Position numbers and translations under genes: made by a program. A DNA stretch of 64,000 nucleotides from Caulobacter vibrioides (GTDB lineage: Bacteria > Pseudomonadota > Alphaproteobacteria > Caulobacterales > Caulobacteraceae), in contig NZ_CP023315.3 of assembly GCF_002310375.3 (NCBI RefSeq), forward strand, positions 806,001 through 870,000. The letters run 5' to 3'. The notes beneath the pieces are model-generated. The model worked only from the letters and a program-made list of their open reading frames with translations, was not told the origin of the DNA and made no database searches. Shown one piece after another: positions 1 to 7,800 of the stretch (positions are counted from its first letter, which is position 1; each line of letters starts with the position of its first letter).

Positions 1-1241
1 TGGATGATCGCCGCCTTCCACGAGCGCCCCGCCGTGGACGCGGCGAAGAACACGTCGGCCGGCGAGTAATTCGGATAGGTCTGGCGGTAGAAGGCCACCA
101 CCGTCTCGGGATCGATGTCGATGCGGGCGTTGAACTGCCCCGGCAGGCGGGCGATCACCTCGTCCCAGGTCTGGGGGAAGCTCTTGGCGTCCCAGCCGAT
201 GAAGCCCTTGGTCTCGTCGTGGGTGTTGCCGACCATCATCGGGACCGACAGGCTCTGGGGCGCGGCGTCGGGGAAGAACGGGTGACGGGTCAGCGACCGC
301 TGGTCCAGCACCGGACCCACATAGACCCCGCCCGAGCCGGCGATCGGATCGACCGCCTTCAGCCCCGCCAGCATCTCGGCGGCGGGCAGGGCGCGCAGGG
401 CGGCCAGGTCCTTGATCCCCAGCTTGTCGAGGAAGGCTTTGGCGCGCTTGGTGGCGTTGAACGGGCCGCCGACCGTCACCTGCTGGCCGCTCATGGTGGC
501 GGCGCGGTGGAACAGGCCCTTGGCGCTGGGCATGGCCATCAGGGTGGCGATCTTGGCCCCGCCGCCCGACTGGCCAAACAGCATGACCCGCTCGGGATCG
601 CCGCCGAAGGCCGCGATATTGTCCCGCACCCATTGCAGGGCCAGCACCAGATCCAGCTGGCCGACATTGCCGCTGTCGGCCACCGAGGCGTCGTTGAACA
701 GGCGGGCGAGATACAGATAGCCAAAGGCGTTCAGGCGGTGGTTGACGGTCACCACCACGACATCGCCGCGCTTGGCGAGCTTGGTTCCCTCGTACCAGGG
801 GCTGGCCCCAGACCCGCCGTTATAGGCGCCGCCGTGGATGTAGAACATCACCGGCCGCTTGGCCCCGTCAGCCAGGCCGGTCTTCCGCGCGGCCTTGGCC
901 GGGGTCCAGACATTGAGGAACAGGCAGTCTTCGGAGAGGGTCTCACCCTCCTCGCCCTTGCCGGTCTGCATCGAGGCCGGACCATAGGCCAGGGCGTCCT
1001 TGACCTCGGTCCAGGGCTGGGGCCGCACCGGCGGCATGAACCGCCGCGCCCCGCCGGTGTCGGCGCCGTAGCGCAGGCCCTTGAAGACGCTGACGCCGTC
1101 CTGGACGTAGCCGCGCACCTTGCCGTTGGTGGTCGCCACCACCGGCGAGCGCGCCTCGGCCGCGACGCCCGCGCGGGGCAGGGCGGCGTAGGCGCTCAGC
1201 GCGGCTGCGCCGGTGATCAGCGTGCGGCGGGTGGCGGTCAT
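1..1241 (-). CDS. Type B carboxylesterase, C-terminus cut by window edge
   Basis: This is a secreted serine esterase of the carboxylesterase type B family, likely acting on esters of plant polymers or their fragments. The start at 1241 has a GGAGGA ribosome site about 7 bases upstream. The N-terminus is Tat-like (TRRTLITG followed by an Ala-rich stretch ending near AGVAA). Family motifs are clear: EDCLFLNVWTP, YIHGGAYNGGSG for the oxyanion hole, and LFGQSGGG for the nucleophile. The elbow reads GQSGGG where FGESAGG is more usual. About 413 codons are present; the region that should carry the catalytic His lies beyond base 1. A palindromic operator-like site (1292-1305) lies about 50 bases upstream and resembles the one at the xylose genes, so sugar-dependent control is inferred. 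The exact substrate cannot be told. Confidence 0.88.
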   Translation of the reverse strand, partial: MTATRRTLITGAAALSAYAALPRAGVAAEARSPVVATTNGKVRGYVQDGVSVFKGLRYGADTGGARRFMPPVRPQPWTEVKDALAYGPASMQTGKGEEGETLSEDCLFLNVWTPAKAARKTGLADGAKRPVMFYIHGGAYNGGSGASPWYEGTKLAKRGDVVVVTVNHRLNAFGYLYLARLFNDASVADSGNVGQLDLVLALQWVRDNIAAFGGDPERVMLFGQSGGGAKIATLMAMPSAKGLFHRAATMSGQQVTVGGPFNATKRAKAFLDKLGIKDLAALRALPAAEMLAGLKAVDPIAGSGGVYVGPVLDQRSLTRHPFFPDAAPQSLSVPMMVGNTHDETKGFIGWDAKSFPQTWDEVIARLPGQFNARIDIDPETVVAFYRQTYPNYSPADVFFAASTAGRSWKAAII

Positions 1242-1291
1242 CGGGCTTCCTCCGGCGCTTTCTGACGAGCGGTCCGAAGCGGTATCACGGG

Positions 1292-1305
1292 TGACACCGG
1301 TGACA
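1292..1305 (-). promoter_or_regulatory. Putative LacI-type operator before the carboxylesterase
   Basis: TGACACCGGTGACA is a near-palindrome (12 of 14 positions symmetric), centred about 58 bases upstream of the esterase start. It shares the pattern TGAYACCGGT with the sites before the sugar transporter (21258-21271) and the GH43 gene (19537-19551). It differs from the xylX operator mainly in the central ACCGGT versus AGCGCT. Binding by the xylose repressor or a related LacI protein is inference. Confidence 0.5.
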
Positions 1306-1326
1306 ATCCCTTTGTTGGCCCTCGGA

Positions 1327-2655
1327 CTAGCCCAGAGACTTCACCGCCGCCGCGTGCGCCTTGATCACCGCCAGGGTCGAGGTGTCGGCGTCGAACACGC
1401 CGAACAGGCCCTGTTCCTCCTGGGGCGGATCGCCGACATAGCTCTTGTCGCCCTTCTTGAACCAGGCGTCCGGCTGCTGGGCGCGGCCCTCGCCGTTCCA
1501 GGCCCAGAAGTTGACGCCGGCGGTCGGTCCCCCGGCCTTCATGTCGGCCAGGGCCAGGTCCAGCATCGTCCTGTAGAAGCGGTCGCGATAGGTGGTCGGC
1601 GAGCCGGGCGCGAACTGGCGGCCGTCGCGGATCAGGCCGAACTCCTCGATGGTCAGCGGCTTGTTCAGGCGCTTGGCCAGGGCGATGTGCTGGGCGACAT
1701 AGTCGCGGCACTTCTGCTCGCCGGCCTCATAGGTCGAGGGCTGGTCGGTCATGCTGATCCAGCCCCAGTTGTTGGGCCAGATGTGGATGGTCATGTAGTC
1801 GATCACCGGCGGGGCGTGGGCGTCGACGACGCACGACTCCAGGCCCATGCAGCCCATGGTCCCCTCGCTGCCGGTGCTGACCAGATGCTGGTTGTCCAGG
1901 CGCTTGATCAGGCTGGCGGTGTCGCGGATCCAGGCCTGGTAGGCGGGCATGTTGCTCTGGCCAAAGGCGTCCGAGCCGGCGGGGCGCGGCTCGTTGGCCA
2001 GCTGCCAGGCCATGATCGTGGGATCGTCGCGATAGGGCTTGCCGGTGACGGTGCTGACCCGGCTCACCAGGCTCGTCACATAGTGGCGGAAGAGGGCGTT
2101 GGCCTTCTGGTTGGCGTAGAACCGCGCCGAATAGTCCGCATACTGAGGCCAGGGATAGGCCGGGTCGCCCTGCTGGAACCAGGGGCCATCGCCCACCCAG
2201 TTCAGATAGGCCGGCATGCCGCCCGACCAGTCCCAGAAGTTGTTGACGTAGATGACCGCCTTCATGTCGCGCTTGGCCATCTCGGCCAGGGTGACGTCCA
2301 GGCCCTTGAGCAGGTCAGCGTTATAGTCCTCGCCCGGCCCCCGGAAGGTCGGGTCCATGGCCACCTTGGCCGGAGACTGCTCGCCCGCGCCCAGGATGCG
2401 CAGGTTGGTGACGCCCATGGCCTTCAGGCGATCCAGCTCGCGGCGCAGACGGCCGATGTCGCCATAGCCGGCCGGCGCCCCCAGCCAGGCGGCGTACCAG
2501 ACATTGGTTCCAGCGAAGCGATAGGGCTTGCCGTCGAGGCTCAGCCGGCCGTCCTTGACGGTGACGAAGCCCTTGGGCGCCGCCGGCGCCTTGGCCGCGC
2601 CGATCGCAGGCAGGGCCGCTGCGGCGGCGATCAGGTGGCGGCGGGAAAGGGTCAT
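1327..2655 (-). CDS. Secreted glycoside hydrolase family 5 (mannan endo-1,4-beta-mannosidase-like)
   Basis: A 442-residue clan A hydrolase resembling fungal/plant-type GH5 endo-beta-mannanases. The start at 2655 has GGAGGAC three bases upstream. The N-terminus (TLSRRHLIAAAAALPAIG) is a Tat-type signal peptide. The fold begins with the typical FAGTNVWYAAW. The acid/base Glu is E222 in QLANEPR and the nucleophile is E338 in TIEEFGL. It should cleave beta-mannan or a related hemicellulose in the periplasm or outside the cell. A perfect-looking xylose-repressor operator (2709-2722) lies 54 bases upstream. Together with the neighbouring esterase, also preceded by such a site, it looks like part of a hemicellulose regulon. 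Substrate assignment within GH5 is by motif resemblance only. Confidence 0.87.
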   Translation of the reverse strand: MTLSRRHLIAAAAALPAIGAAKAPAAPKGFVTVKDGRLSLDGKPYRFAGTNVWYAAWLGAPAGYGDIGRLRRELDRLKAMGVTNLRILGAGEQSPAKVAMDPTFRGPGEDYNADLLKGLDVTLAEMAKRDMKAVIYVNNFWDWSGGMPAYLNWVGDGPWFQQGDPAYPWPQYADYSARFYANQKANALFRHYVTSLVSRVSTVTGKPYRDDPTIMAWQLANEPRPAGSDAFGQSNMPAYQAWIRDTASLIKRLDNQHLVSTGSEGTMGCMGLESCVVDAHAPPVIDYMTIHIWPNNWGWISMTDQPSTYEAGEQKCRDYVAQHIALAKRLNKPLTIEEFGLIRDGRQFAPGSPTTYRDRFYRTMLDLALADMKAGGPTAGVNFWAWNGEGRAQQPDAWFKKGDKSYVGDPPQEEQGLFGVFDADTSTLAVIKAHAAAVKSLG

Positions 2656-2708
2656 GGCGTCCTCCGGGCAACCTCTGCGGGGCTCTGTGCGCGCACCATG
2701 CCGTGAGC

Positions 2709-2722
2709 TGATAGCGCTAACA
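2709..2722 (-). promoter_or_regulatory. Putative xylose-repressor operator before the GH5 gene
   Basis: TGATAGCGCTAACA differs at one position from the TGGTAGCGCTAACA site in the xylX promoter (31481-31494). It lies about 54 bases upstream of the GH5 start, a similar distance to the one at xylX (70 bases). It also sits just past the stop of the convergently placed toxin gene. Assignment to the LacI-type xylose repressor follows from the sequence match; binding is inferred. Confidence 0.65.
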
Positions 2723-2730
2723 ACTTACTT

Positions 2731-3012
2731 CTATCGTTGCTCAAGGCCGTGCCAGATCCGGGTGACATACACGCTGGAGCCGAGGAGCCGGTAGCGGATC
2801 ACATAGGCGCTCTGACCAAATGGAATGCTGATCTCGCGGACGGTAGGACCAACCGGGCGACCTCGCGACGGCGCCTCGGTCAAACTGTCGATGGCGTCTT
2901 CCAGAAGGGGGCCCAGTCTAGCCGCTGCTCGGGGGTCACGCTCGAAAAGCCAGACGATGAGACGGTTGAAGTCTCTCTTGGCCCTGACGGACACCAAGAC
3001 CGTGAAGGTCAC
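2731..3012 (-). CDS. RelE/ParE-family toxin
   Basis: A 93-residue protein with the layout of RelE/ParE toxins: an N-terminal helix (SVRAKRDFNRLIVWL), a second helix with EDAIDSL, then beta strands ending in YVIRYRLLGSSVYVTRIWHG. The R-x-x-x-I-WHG end is typical of the ParE branch, which poisons DNA gyrase; the RelE branch cuts mRNA. The start is a GTG at 3012 that overlaps the stop of the upstream antitoxin by 4 bases (GTGA), so translation is probably coupled. Which target is hit cannot be decided from sequence. Confidence 0.8.
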   Translation of the reverse strand: MTFTVLVSVRAKRDFNRLIVWLFERDPRAAARLGPLLEDAIDSLTEAPSRGRPVGPTVREISIPFGQSAYVIRYRLLGSSVYVTRIWHGLEQR

Positions 3013-3272
3013 CCCAGGCCCGCAGTCACGCGACGCATATGAGCGCGGAACTCATCGCGTGAAATCGCCGGCTCGTCGCCCCGCTCGATGGCGTCGGCGA
3101 TGGCCTCGTCGATGGCGGGGTCCGGATCGATCGCTTTAGGCGCCGCGCCTGTCAGGCCTGCGTCGATCAGCGCAACGGCGTACTCGGACGCGGTCATGCC
3201 CAGGCGGTCGGCAACGACCTTCAGCCGGGCGGCCTGCTCTTGATCGATATGAATGTCGAAGCCATCGGCCAT
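3009..3272 (-). CDS. Antitoxin of the ParE-type pair
   Basis: An 87-residue protein encoded directly before the toxin and overlapping it by 4 bases. The N-terminal part (FDIHIDQEQAARLKVVADRLGMTASEYAVALIDAGL) has the strand-helix-helix pattern of ribbon-helix-helix antitoxins. The acidic C-terminal half (DPDPAIDEAIADAIERGDEP) should wrap the toxin. It normally dimerises, binds its own promoter and neutralises the toxin. It starts 38 bases after the putA stop on the same strand, so readthrough from putA is possible. The assignment rests mainly on gene context and predicted fold. Confidence 0.72.
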   Translation of the reverse strand: MADGFDIHIDQEQAARLKVVADRLGMTASEYAVALIDAGLTGAAPKAIDPDPAIDEAIADAIERGDEPAISRDEFRAHMRRVTAGLG

Positions 3273-3310
3273 CTGCGGAGAGTCCCGCTGATGGCCGATG
3301 GCGTCAAGGG

Positions 3311-6300
3311 CTACAGGTTCAGCAGCGCCGGGTCGCCGCCCTGGGCGGTGATGTTGACGCTGAGCGCCCGCTCGACCGCGAAGCGGAGCAGGGCGTGGGG
3401 GCCGCCGGCCTTGGGGCCGGTGCCCGACAGGCCCTCGCCGCCGAACGGCTGGACGCCGACCACGGCGCCGGTCATCGAGCGGTTGACATAGGCGTTGCCG
3501 GCCGGGACCAGGCGCTGGACGTCGGCGGCGAAGCTCTCGATCCGCGAGTGGATGCCCAGCGTCAGGCCATAGCGGCGGGCCGCCAGGGTGCCAGCGACCT
3601 TCTCAAGGTTCTCCGGCTTGTAGCGCACGACGTGGAGGACCGGGCCGAACACCTCGCGCTCCAGGAAGTCGGCGGTCGGGATCTCGGCCAGGACCGGGGC
3701 GAAGAAGGTCCCACCGGCGGGGGCGGCCAAGGCGTGCAGCACCTTGGCGTCCGACTTCAGGCGAACCAGATGCTTGTCTAGCGCGTCCTTGGCCTCGGCG
3801 TCGATCACGGGGCCGACGTCGGTGACGGCCAGGGCCGGATCGCCTAGCACCAGAGCGTCCATGGCGCCCTTGAGGCCATCGATGATGTGGTCGGCGGTGT
3901 CGTGCGGCAGGAACAGCAGGCGCAGGGCCGAGCAGCGCTGACCGGCCGACCCGAAGGCGCTGACGATCACGTCGTCGATCACCTGCTCGCGCTGCGCCGT
4001 CGTGTCGACGAACATGCCGTTGAGGCCGCCGGTCTCGGCGATGAACGGCACGATCGGACCTTGGCGCGCGGCCAGCGTCTGGTTGATCCGCCAGGCCGTG
4101 TCGGTGCCGCCGGTGAAGGCGACGCCGTCCAGGCCCTCATGGCTGGTCAGGGCCGCGCCGACGGTCTCGCCGCGTCCGGGCAGCAGGGCCAGCAGGCGCG
4201 GGTCCAGACCTGCGGCGTGGTAGAGCTTCACGGCCTCGAAGGCGATCAGCGGGGTCTGCTCGGCGGGCTTGGCCAGCACGGCGTTGCCGGCCGCCAGGGC
4301 TGCGGCGATCTGGCCGGTGAAGATGGCCAGCGGGAAGTTCCACGGGCTGATGCAGACAAAGACGCCGCGCCCGGCCAGGCGCAGGCTGTTGGTCTCGCCC
4401 ACGGGGCCTTTGAGGATCTCGGCCTCGCCGAACTGGTCTTCGGCCAGCATCGCGTAGTAGCGGCAGAAGTCGACGGCCTCGCGCACCTCGGCGATGCCGT
4501 CCGACAGGGTCTTGCCGGCCTCGCGCGACAGGATGGCGATCAGGCGCTCGATATTGGCTTCCAGCGCATCGCCCATGGCGCGCAGCACCTGGGCGCGGGC
4601 GACGCCGCCGGCGCGGTCCCAGGCCGGTTGCGCGGCGCGGGCCTGCTTGAAGGCCTCGTCGATCTGCGCGGCTTGCGCCTCGGAGACCACGCCCACGGTC
4701 TTCTGGTCGTTGGCGGGGGCGATCACCGGCAGCGGCGCGCCGCCGGCGACGACCTTGCCGCCGATCAGCGGGCCGGCCGACAGGGTGACGCTGTCCAGGG
4801 CGGTGACGGCGGCGGAGAGGCGGTCGCGGTCGGCCTTCACCGACAGATCCAGGCCCGCGCTGTTCACGCGGCGCTCGCCATAGACGTTGATCGGCGTCGG
4901 GATCTTGGCGTGGCGGTCGGGGTGGGCCTCGACCGTGTCGATCGGATCGGTGACGACCTTCTCGACCGGCACCCGCTCGTCGAGCAGGGCGTGGACGAAC
5001 GAGGTGTTGGCGCCGTTCTCAAGCAGGCGACGCACCAGGTAGGGCAAGAGGTCCTCGTGACCGCCCACCGGGGCGTAGGCCCGCAGCGTGATGCCGTCAT
5101 AGAGATCGTCGGCGGCTTTATAGAGGGCCTCGCCCATGCCGTGCAGGCGCTGGTGCTCAATCTTGACGCCGGCGTTCTTGGCCATGCGCACCACGGCCGC
5201 CAGGGTGTGGGCGTTGTGGGTGGCGAACTGGGCGTAGAGGTGCGGGGCCGCCTCGATCAGCGCCTTGGCGCCCACCAGGTACGACAGGTCGGTGGCCGGC
5301 TTGGTCGTATAGACCGGATAGTCCGGACGGCCCGCGACCTGGGCGCGCTTGATCTCGCTGTCCCAATAGGCGCCCTTCACCAGGCGCACCATCAGACGGC
5401 GGCCGGTCTCTTGCGATAGGGCCTTCAGGCGGGCGATCACCTCGCCGCAGCGCTTCTGATAGGCCTGGACGGCGAGGCCCAGGCCGGTCCAGTCGCCCAG
5501 TTCCGGCTCGCGGCACAGCTTGTCCAGCAGCTTCAGCGACAGGGCCAGGCGGTCGGCCTCTTCGGCGTCGATGGTGAAATTCAGGTTGTGGCGGGCGGCG
5601 ATCTTGGCCAGGCGCAGGGTGCGGGGATAGAGCTCTTCCCAGACGCGGTCTTCGTGGGTGGCCTCATAGCGCGGGCACAGGGCCGAGAGCTTGACCGACA
5701 CGCCGTGGCCGGCTTCGGGACCCGCGCCGTTCGACAGCTTGCCGACCGTCTCGATCGCGTCGGCATAGGCCTTTTCATAGCGCGCGGCGTCGGCGGCGGT
5801 GCGGGCGCCTTCGCCCAGCATGTCGAAGCTGCACATGTCGCCTTCGGCGGCGGCGCGCTTGATGGCGGCCTCGATCGTGCGGCCCAGGACGAACTGCTCG
5901 CCCATGATGCGGATGGCCTGGCCGACGGCGGCGCGGATCACCGGCTCGCCCAGGCGCCCGGCCAGCTTCTTGATGAAGCCAGGCAGGTCCTTCTGGGCCT
6001 CGTCGTCGGGCTCGACGATCTTGCCGGTCAGCATCAGGCCCCAGGTCGAGGCGTTGACGAACAGGCTGTCGGAGCCGCCCAGATGCGAAGCCCAGTCGGC
6101 CGAGCCGATCTTCTCGGCGATCAAACGGTCGCGAGTTTCGTCATCGGGGGTGCGCAGCAGGGCCTCAGCCAGGCACATCAAAGCCAGGCCCTCGCGGGTG
6201 CCCAGGCTGAACTCCTGCAGGAAGCTTTCGACCACGCCCTGCTTGCGGACGCTGCGGCGGGCGCCGCGCACCAGCGCCTCGGCCTCGGCGCGGACGGCCG

Positions 6301-6400
6301 CGCGGTCTTCGCTGGAGAGCGGCTTGGCGGCGAGCAGGTCGGCGATCACCGCGGCTTCGTCGCGATACTTGCCGGCGTCGAGGCTGTCCCAATCGGTCAT
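3311..6400 (-). CDS. putA: Bifunctional proline dehydrogenase / L-glutamate-gamma-semialdehyde dehydrogenase
   Basis: A 1029-residue PutA that oxidises proline to glutamate in two steps. Residues about 60-470 form the FAD-dependent proline dehydrogenase barrel (motifs VKLSALCPRYEA, MVRLVKGAYWDSEI, ATHNAHT, QRLHGMGE). Residues about 520-1000 form the NAD-dependent aldehyde dehydrogenase (SPWNFPLAIF, FTGGTDTA, E789 in ETGGLNG, catalytic C823 in GQRCSA). There is no N-terminal ribbon-helix-helix domain, so it cannot repress itself as enterobacterial PutA does. Control probably comes from the divergent Lrp-type gene at 6842. Two CGAA-N5-TTCG palindromes lie 79-113 bases upstream of its start. Confidence 0.95.
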   Translation of the reverse strand: MTDWDSLDAGKYRDEAAVIADLLAAKPLSSEDRAAVRAEAEALVRGARRSVRKQGVVESFLQEFSLGTREGLALMCLAEALLRTPDDETRDRLIAEKIGSADWASHLGGSDSLFVNASTWGLMLTGKIVEPDDEAQKDLPGFIKKLAGRLGEPVIRAAVGQAIRIMGEQFVLGRTIEAAIKRAAAEGDMCSFDMLGEGARTAADAARYEKAYADAIETVGKLSNGAGPEAGHGVSVKLSALCPRYEATHEDRVWEELYPRTLRLAKIAARHNLNFTIDAEEADRLALSLKLLDKLCREPELGDWTGLGLAVQAYQKRCGEVIARLKALSQETGRRLMVRLVKGAYWDSEIKRAQVAGRPDYPVYTTKPATDLSYLVGAKALIEAAPHLYAQFATHNAHTLAAVVRMAKNAGVKIEHQRLHGMGEALYKAADDLYDGITLRAYAPVGGHEDLLPYLVRRLLENGANTSFVHALLDERVPVEKVVTDPIDTVEAHPDRHAKIPTPINVYGERRVNSAGLDLSVKADRDRLSAAVTALDSVTLSAGPLIGGKVVAGGAPLPVIAPANDQKTVGVVSEAQAAQIDEAFKQARAAQPAWDRAGGVARAQVLRAMGDALEANIERLIAILSREAGKTLSDGIAEVREAVDFCRYYAMLAEDQFGEAEILKGPVGETNSLRLAGRGVFVCISPWNFPLAIFTGQIAAALAAGNAVLAKPAEQTPLIAFEAVKLYHAAGLDPRLLALLPGRGETVGAALTSHEGLDGVAFTGGTDTAWRINQTLAARQGPIVPFIAETGGLNGMFVDTTAQREQVIDDVIVSAFGSAGQRCSALRLLFLPHDTADHIIDGLKGAMDALVLGDPALAVTDVGPVIDAEAKDALDKHLVRLKSDAKVLHALAAPAGGTFFAPVLAEIPTADFLEREVFGPVLHVVRYKPENLEKVAGTLAARRYGLTLGIHSRIESFAADVQRLVPAGNAYVNRSMTGAVVGVQPFGGEGLSGTGPKAGGPHALLRFAVERALSVNITAQGGDPALLNL

Positions 6401-6478
6401 GGTCGTTTCCGCTTGTTAGTATATCGTCGGTCTAACTCGGGTCTGGCGGAAGGTGCTTCGTTTGTTCATCGCCAAGGC

Positions 6479-6491
6479 CGAAACTTGTTCG
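6479..6491. promoter_or_regulatory. CGAA-N5-TTCG palindrome, putA promoter, copy 1
   Basis: The 13-mer CGAAACTTGTTCG is an inverted repeat with 4-bp arms and a 5-base spacer. It pairs with the next copy at a two-turn distance. Proposed site for the Lrp-type regulator encoded at 6842. Confidence 0.5.
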
Positions 6492-6500
6492 GTGAGGACG

Positions 6501-6513
6501 CGAAAAATGTTCG
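6501..6513. promoter_or_regulatory. CGAA-N5-TTCG palindrome, putA promoter, copy 2
   Basis: The 13-mer CGAAAAATGTTCG has the same arms and spacer as the copy at 6479, centred exactly 22 bases away. Its AT-rich spacer fits the bending preference of Lrp-family proteins. Confidence 0.5.
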
Positions 6514-6594
6514 TCCGCTCCAGCATGCGGCGCCGCACGGCGCTTCTGCGCGCGAAAGCATGCGCTGACAGCGAGGATAAGGGAAATGGGGAGG

Positions 6595-6640
6595 GAGGAA
6601 GGGACGCGTTCAGGGGGGGAGACGCTCGCGTCCCTTCCTC
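6595..6640. repeat. G-loop hairpin repeat
   Basis: A 14-bp perfect inverted repeat (arms GAGGAAGGGACGCG, 6595-6608 and 6627-6640) encloses a loop containing TCAGGGGGGGAG. A second element with unrelated arms but nearly the same loop lies at 7690-7730. Function unknown. Confidence 0.6.
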
Positions 6641-6815
6641 TCTAGCGCGACGCCCTGTCAGGGGGAGAGGGGCGAGCGTCGCGACAGTTCCAGACAACGG
6701 CGGCTGGCCGTATCCGCAGGCGCCTTGAGGAGGTGGGCGGCGCAGGCGGCGCTGGAACGATGTGGGGTATACCGCCGGTCTTTCCGAATGTGCTACGTTT
6801 GTGTTGTTTAATTTT

Positions 6816-6828
6816 CGAAGGTTATTCG
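6816..6828. promoter_or_regulatory. CGAA-N5-TTCG palindrome before the Lrp-type gene
   Basis: CGAAGGTTATTCG matches the arms and spacer length of the two sites at putA and ends 13 bases before the regulator start codon. This position would suit negative autoregulation. Confidence 0.5.
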
Positions 6829-6841
6829 GTGAAAGTGCGAT

Positions 6842-7309
6842 ATGGCCATTTCTGCTCTAGATGACACCGATCGCCGGCTGTTGAAGGTTCTGCAGGCTGA
6901 CGGCCGCATCACCAACGCCGAGCTCGCCAAGCGCTGCAATCTGTCGCCGGCGGCCACGTTCGACCGCGTCCGGCGGCTGCGCGAGCGCGGCTTCATCACC
7001 GGCTACGCCGCGCTGCTGGACCCCGCCAAGGTGGATCGGGCGCTGCTGATCTTCGTGGAGGTGGTGCTGGAGCGCACGACCGGCGACGTCTTCGAGGAGT
7101 TCGGCGCCGCCGTCCGCCGCGCGCCCGAGATCCTGGAATGCCACATGGTGGCCGGCGGCTTCGACTATCTGATCAAGGCCCGCGTGCGGGACATGGAGGC
7201 CTATCGCGGCTTCCTGGGCGACATTCTGGTCAAGATGCCGGGGGTGCGCGAAACGCGGACCTACGCGGTGCTGGAAGAGGTCAAGAGCACGGTGCAGTTG
7301 CCGCTCTAG
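6842..7309 (+). CDS. Lrp/AsnC-family regulator, probable proline-responsive activator of putA (PutR-like)
   Basis: A 155-residue Lrp/AsnC protein. Residues 5-60 form the winged helix-turn-helix (LDDTDRRLLKVLQADGRITNAELAKR then LSPAATFDRVRRLRERGFI). Residues about 70-150 form the RAM ligand-binding domain (HMVAGGFDYLIKARVRDME, MPGVRETRTYAVLEEVK). In alphaproteobacteria, Lrp-type PutR genes sit divergent from putA and activate it when proline is present. The position here and the three shared palindromes fit that role. The start at 6842 gives the usual family length. Proline as the effector is inferred from context. Confidence 0.88.
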   Translation: MAISALDDTDRRLLKVLQADGRITNAELAKRCNLSPAATFDRVRRLRERGFITGYAALLDPAKVDRALLIFVEVVLERTTGDVFEEFGAAVRRAPEILECHMVAGGFDYLIKARVRDMEAYRGFLGDILVKMPGVRETRTYAVLEEVKSTVQLPL

Positions 7310-7420
7310 AGTGTTTTTCGAGCGAAGTGGTCCCGGTTCGCCTGAAGAAAAATGCGCCAAAACAAAAGACTAGAGCTCACGGCCTGGCGCAGTCAGGTCG
7401 TGAAACGCTCTAGACGTCGC
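7306..7420. repeat. Dispersed alphaproteobacterial intergenic repeat
   Basis: The segment begins CTAGAGTGTTTTTCGAG and ends GTGAAACGCTCTAGAC. It contains GCGAAGTGG, CCGGTTCGC and CCAAAACAAAAG blocks in an order I recognise from a repeat scattered through many alphaproteobacterial genomes. The ends are inverted (CTAGAG and CTCTAG). It lies in the 3' region shared by the Lrp-type gene and the small membrane protein gene, and may serve as a bidirectional end signal. Confidence 0.5.
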
Positions 7421-7577
7421 CATGGCTGGAGGCGGCGAAGATCCACGCACGCTGGGGCGTCAGGTCCTGCGGCGGGCAGGCGGCGGCCAGCACGATCGCG
7501 GTGATCGCCAGCACTGTGGCCACGACGATGCCCATCAGGTGGAACGCCTGCTCTTTTTCCGCTTTCGAGGGCGACAT
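7410..7577 (-). CDS. Small single-span membrane protein, unknown function
   Basis: A 55-residue protein starting with MSPSKAEKEQAFH, with one clear membrane helix (LMGIVVATVLAITAIVLAAA) followed by a short polar tail. The start at 7577 is preceded by CGGAG eight bases upstream; a longer open frame extends upstream, but its residues look like translated repeat. It stands alone and on the opposite strand to its left neighbour, and I do not recognise a family. Confidence 0.55.
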   Translation of the reverse strand: MSPSKAEKEQAFHLMGIVVATVLAITAIVLAAACPPQDLTPQRAWIFAASSHGDV

Positions 7578-7689
7578 GGGTCGGCTCCGAGTCAATCCGT
7601 ACGCAGACCCTAACCCAATCGTTTGCATAATTGTGATCACGGCAGAGTAAACCTCCCCGTTTCGAGGAGAGGGGCCGATCCGGGAATGT

Positions 7690-7730
7690 GGAACGGGCGG
7701 CTCAGGGGGGGGGAGGAGCACGCCCGTTCC
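7690..7730. repeat. G-loop hairpin repeat
   Basis: Perfect 10-bp arms (GGAACGGGCG at 7690-7699, complement at 7721-7730) enclose a loop with CTCAGGGGGGGGGAGGAG. The loop matches that of the element at 6595-6640 while the arms differ. The gene-free stretch 7578-7800 otherwise holds only short GC-rich inverted segments such as CCCCGGCGAGGCCGGGG near 7770. Confidence 0.55.
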
Positions 7731-7800
7731 GTTCGCGACCATCGGGGGGGGATGATGGACAGCGAACTCCCCCGGCGAGGCCGGGGAAGTGGGTTCAGCC

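Larger units (their letters stand above)
6401..6841. promoter_or_regulatory. Divergent putA / Lrp-regulator promoter region
   Basis: 441 gene-free bases. Next to putA are two 13-bp palindromes with the form CGAA-N5-TTCG, at 6479-6491 and 6501-6513, centred 22 bases apart (two helical turns). A third copy lies at 6816-6828, just 13 bases before the regulator start. They are probably the binding sites of the Lrp-type regulator, with autoregulation at the third. The middle (6595-6640) holds a separate G-loop hairpin repeat. I see nothing coding here. Confidence 0.6.
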
